Positions 63,818-64,000 of a stretch of 64,000 bases of DNA are shown one piece after another; position 1 is the first letter of the stretch; the number at the start of each line of letters is the position of its first letter. The notes under the pieces were generated by a model. It was not told where the DNA came from. It made no database searches and saw only the letters and a list, made by a program, of their open reading frames with translations. The position numbers and the translations under genes are program-made. The stretch comes from RBG-16-34-14 sp963798865 (GTDB lineage: Bacteria; Bacteroidota; Ignavibacteria; Ignavibacteriales; Ignavibacteriaceae): positions 1,488,001 through 1,552,000 of the forward strand of contig CAWCVZ010000004.1 of the NCBI GenBank assembly GCA_963798865.1. Reading direction: 5' to 3'.

Positions 63818-64000
63818 TTAGTTATTTATTTTTTGTTGAAGTTTTATTGCCAATATTCCATCGTATTTAGCAATCTTTCCGAACAATTCTTTCTGCTGCT
63901 TTTCCAGAATTGTTTTCATCTCCCCGTTAGTTTCAGAAATTATTTTTGAATTTACTAAATAAAGAGACTGCCAAACAGCAGTACATAAAGCAGTTTCCCA
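63818..64000 (-). CDS. C-terminal end of an unidentified T6SS-linked protein (partial)
   Basis: The last 60 codons of a gene whose start is outside the window; it reads from WETALCTAVWQSLYLVNSK to IAKYDGILAIKLQQKINN and stop TAA. The stretch is helical and charged. The stop lies 10 bases before the tssB start, so it belongs to the same operon. Position suggests a T6SS component, but the piece is too short to name. Confidence 0.6.
   Translation of the reverse strand, partial: WETALCTAVWQSLYLVNSKIISETNGEMKTILEKQQKELFGKIAKYDGILAIKLQQKINN

Noticed and set aside
63818..64000. Naming the partial gene as TssA or TssK
   Set aside because: Only 60 C-terminal residues are present and none of the diagnostic motifs is included.

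Overview
The window looks like part of a chromosome from the Ignavibacteria or a close Bacteroidota/Chlorobiota relative, probably a metagenome or long-read assembly. The DNA is AT-rich. At least five secreted proteins end in a type IX secretion (T9SS) sorting domain with the 'NYPNPFNP' signature typical of that group, and a PorV/PorQ-type protein and a TonB-dependent receptor are present. Every gene I can support lies on the minus strand, so transcription runs from high to low coordinates. I see no tRNA, rRNA, IS element, attachment site, origin or CRISPR array. No gene-free stretch exceeds 300 bases; the longest (28463-28688, 226 bases) holds a strong LacI-type operator palindrome.

Region A (1-28.5 kb) is a beta-glucan/polysaccharide utilisation locus. 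Reading with transcription it holds: a small T9SS-exported protein, a LacI-family regulator whose stop overlaps the start of a GH94 phosphorylase, a CBM9/DOMON-like T9SS protein, a TonB-dependent receptor, a 1.1-kDa-residue-scale (about 1085 residues) T9SS-type protein, a PorV/PorQ-like protein, a SurA-like PPIase, two GH144-type (PF10091) glucanases, a GH3 beta-glucosidase, a Tat-exported sulfatase, a Na+/sugar symporter, an anaerobic sulfatase-maturating enzyme and a discoidin/six-hairpin glycosidase-like protein running off the left edge. The GH144 + GH3 + GH94 combination suggests beta-1,2-glucan breakdown: endo-cleavage outside, exo-cleavage in the periplasm, phosphorolysis in the cytoplasm. 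This is inferred from family membership, not shown. No SusD is present.

Region B (28.7-35.1 kb) holds a GT-C membrane glycosyltransferase, a very large SBBP-repeat/ASH-domain T9SS protein and an outer-membrane barrel.

Region C (35.2-64 kb) is a type VI secretion system (T6SS) with an unusual accessory block. Order of transcription: unidentified C-terminus, tssB, tssC, hcp, tssE, hcp, tssF, tssG, tssH/clpV, vgrG, PAAR, OmpA/M64-like metallopeptidase (candidate effector), secreted beta-propeller (candidate immunity), Ig/transthyretin-like protein, caspase-like protein (candidate effector), DcrB/DUF1795 (Eag-like chaperone), an FHA-TM-lytic transglycosylase fusion, a transmembrane PP2C phosphatase, a transmembrane PEGA Ser/Thr kinase, and two TPR/CsgG-like proteins. 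TssA, J, K, L and M are not in the window and may lie to the right. The kinase/phosphatase/FHA set resembles the threonine phosphorylation pathway of other T6SSs. Here, however, all three parts are membrane-spanning with periplasmic domains, and the FHA protein carries its own peptidoglycan-cleaving domain.

A data-quality point affects the whole annotation. Eight genes or gene pairs are interrupted by single-base indels, mostly in short homopolymers (near 78, 9378, 9450, 11099, 26193, 32185, 41734 and 52358). Reading through each restores one conserved full-length protein, so they are best read as sequence errors rather than pseudogenes.
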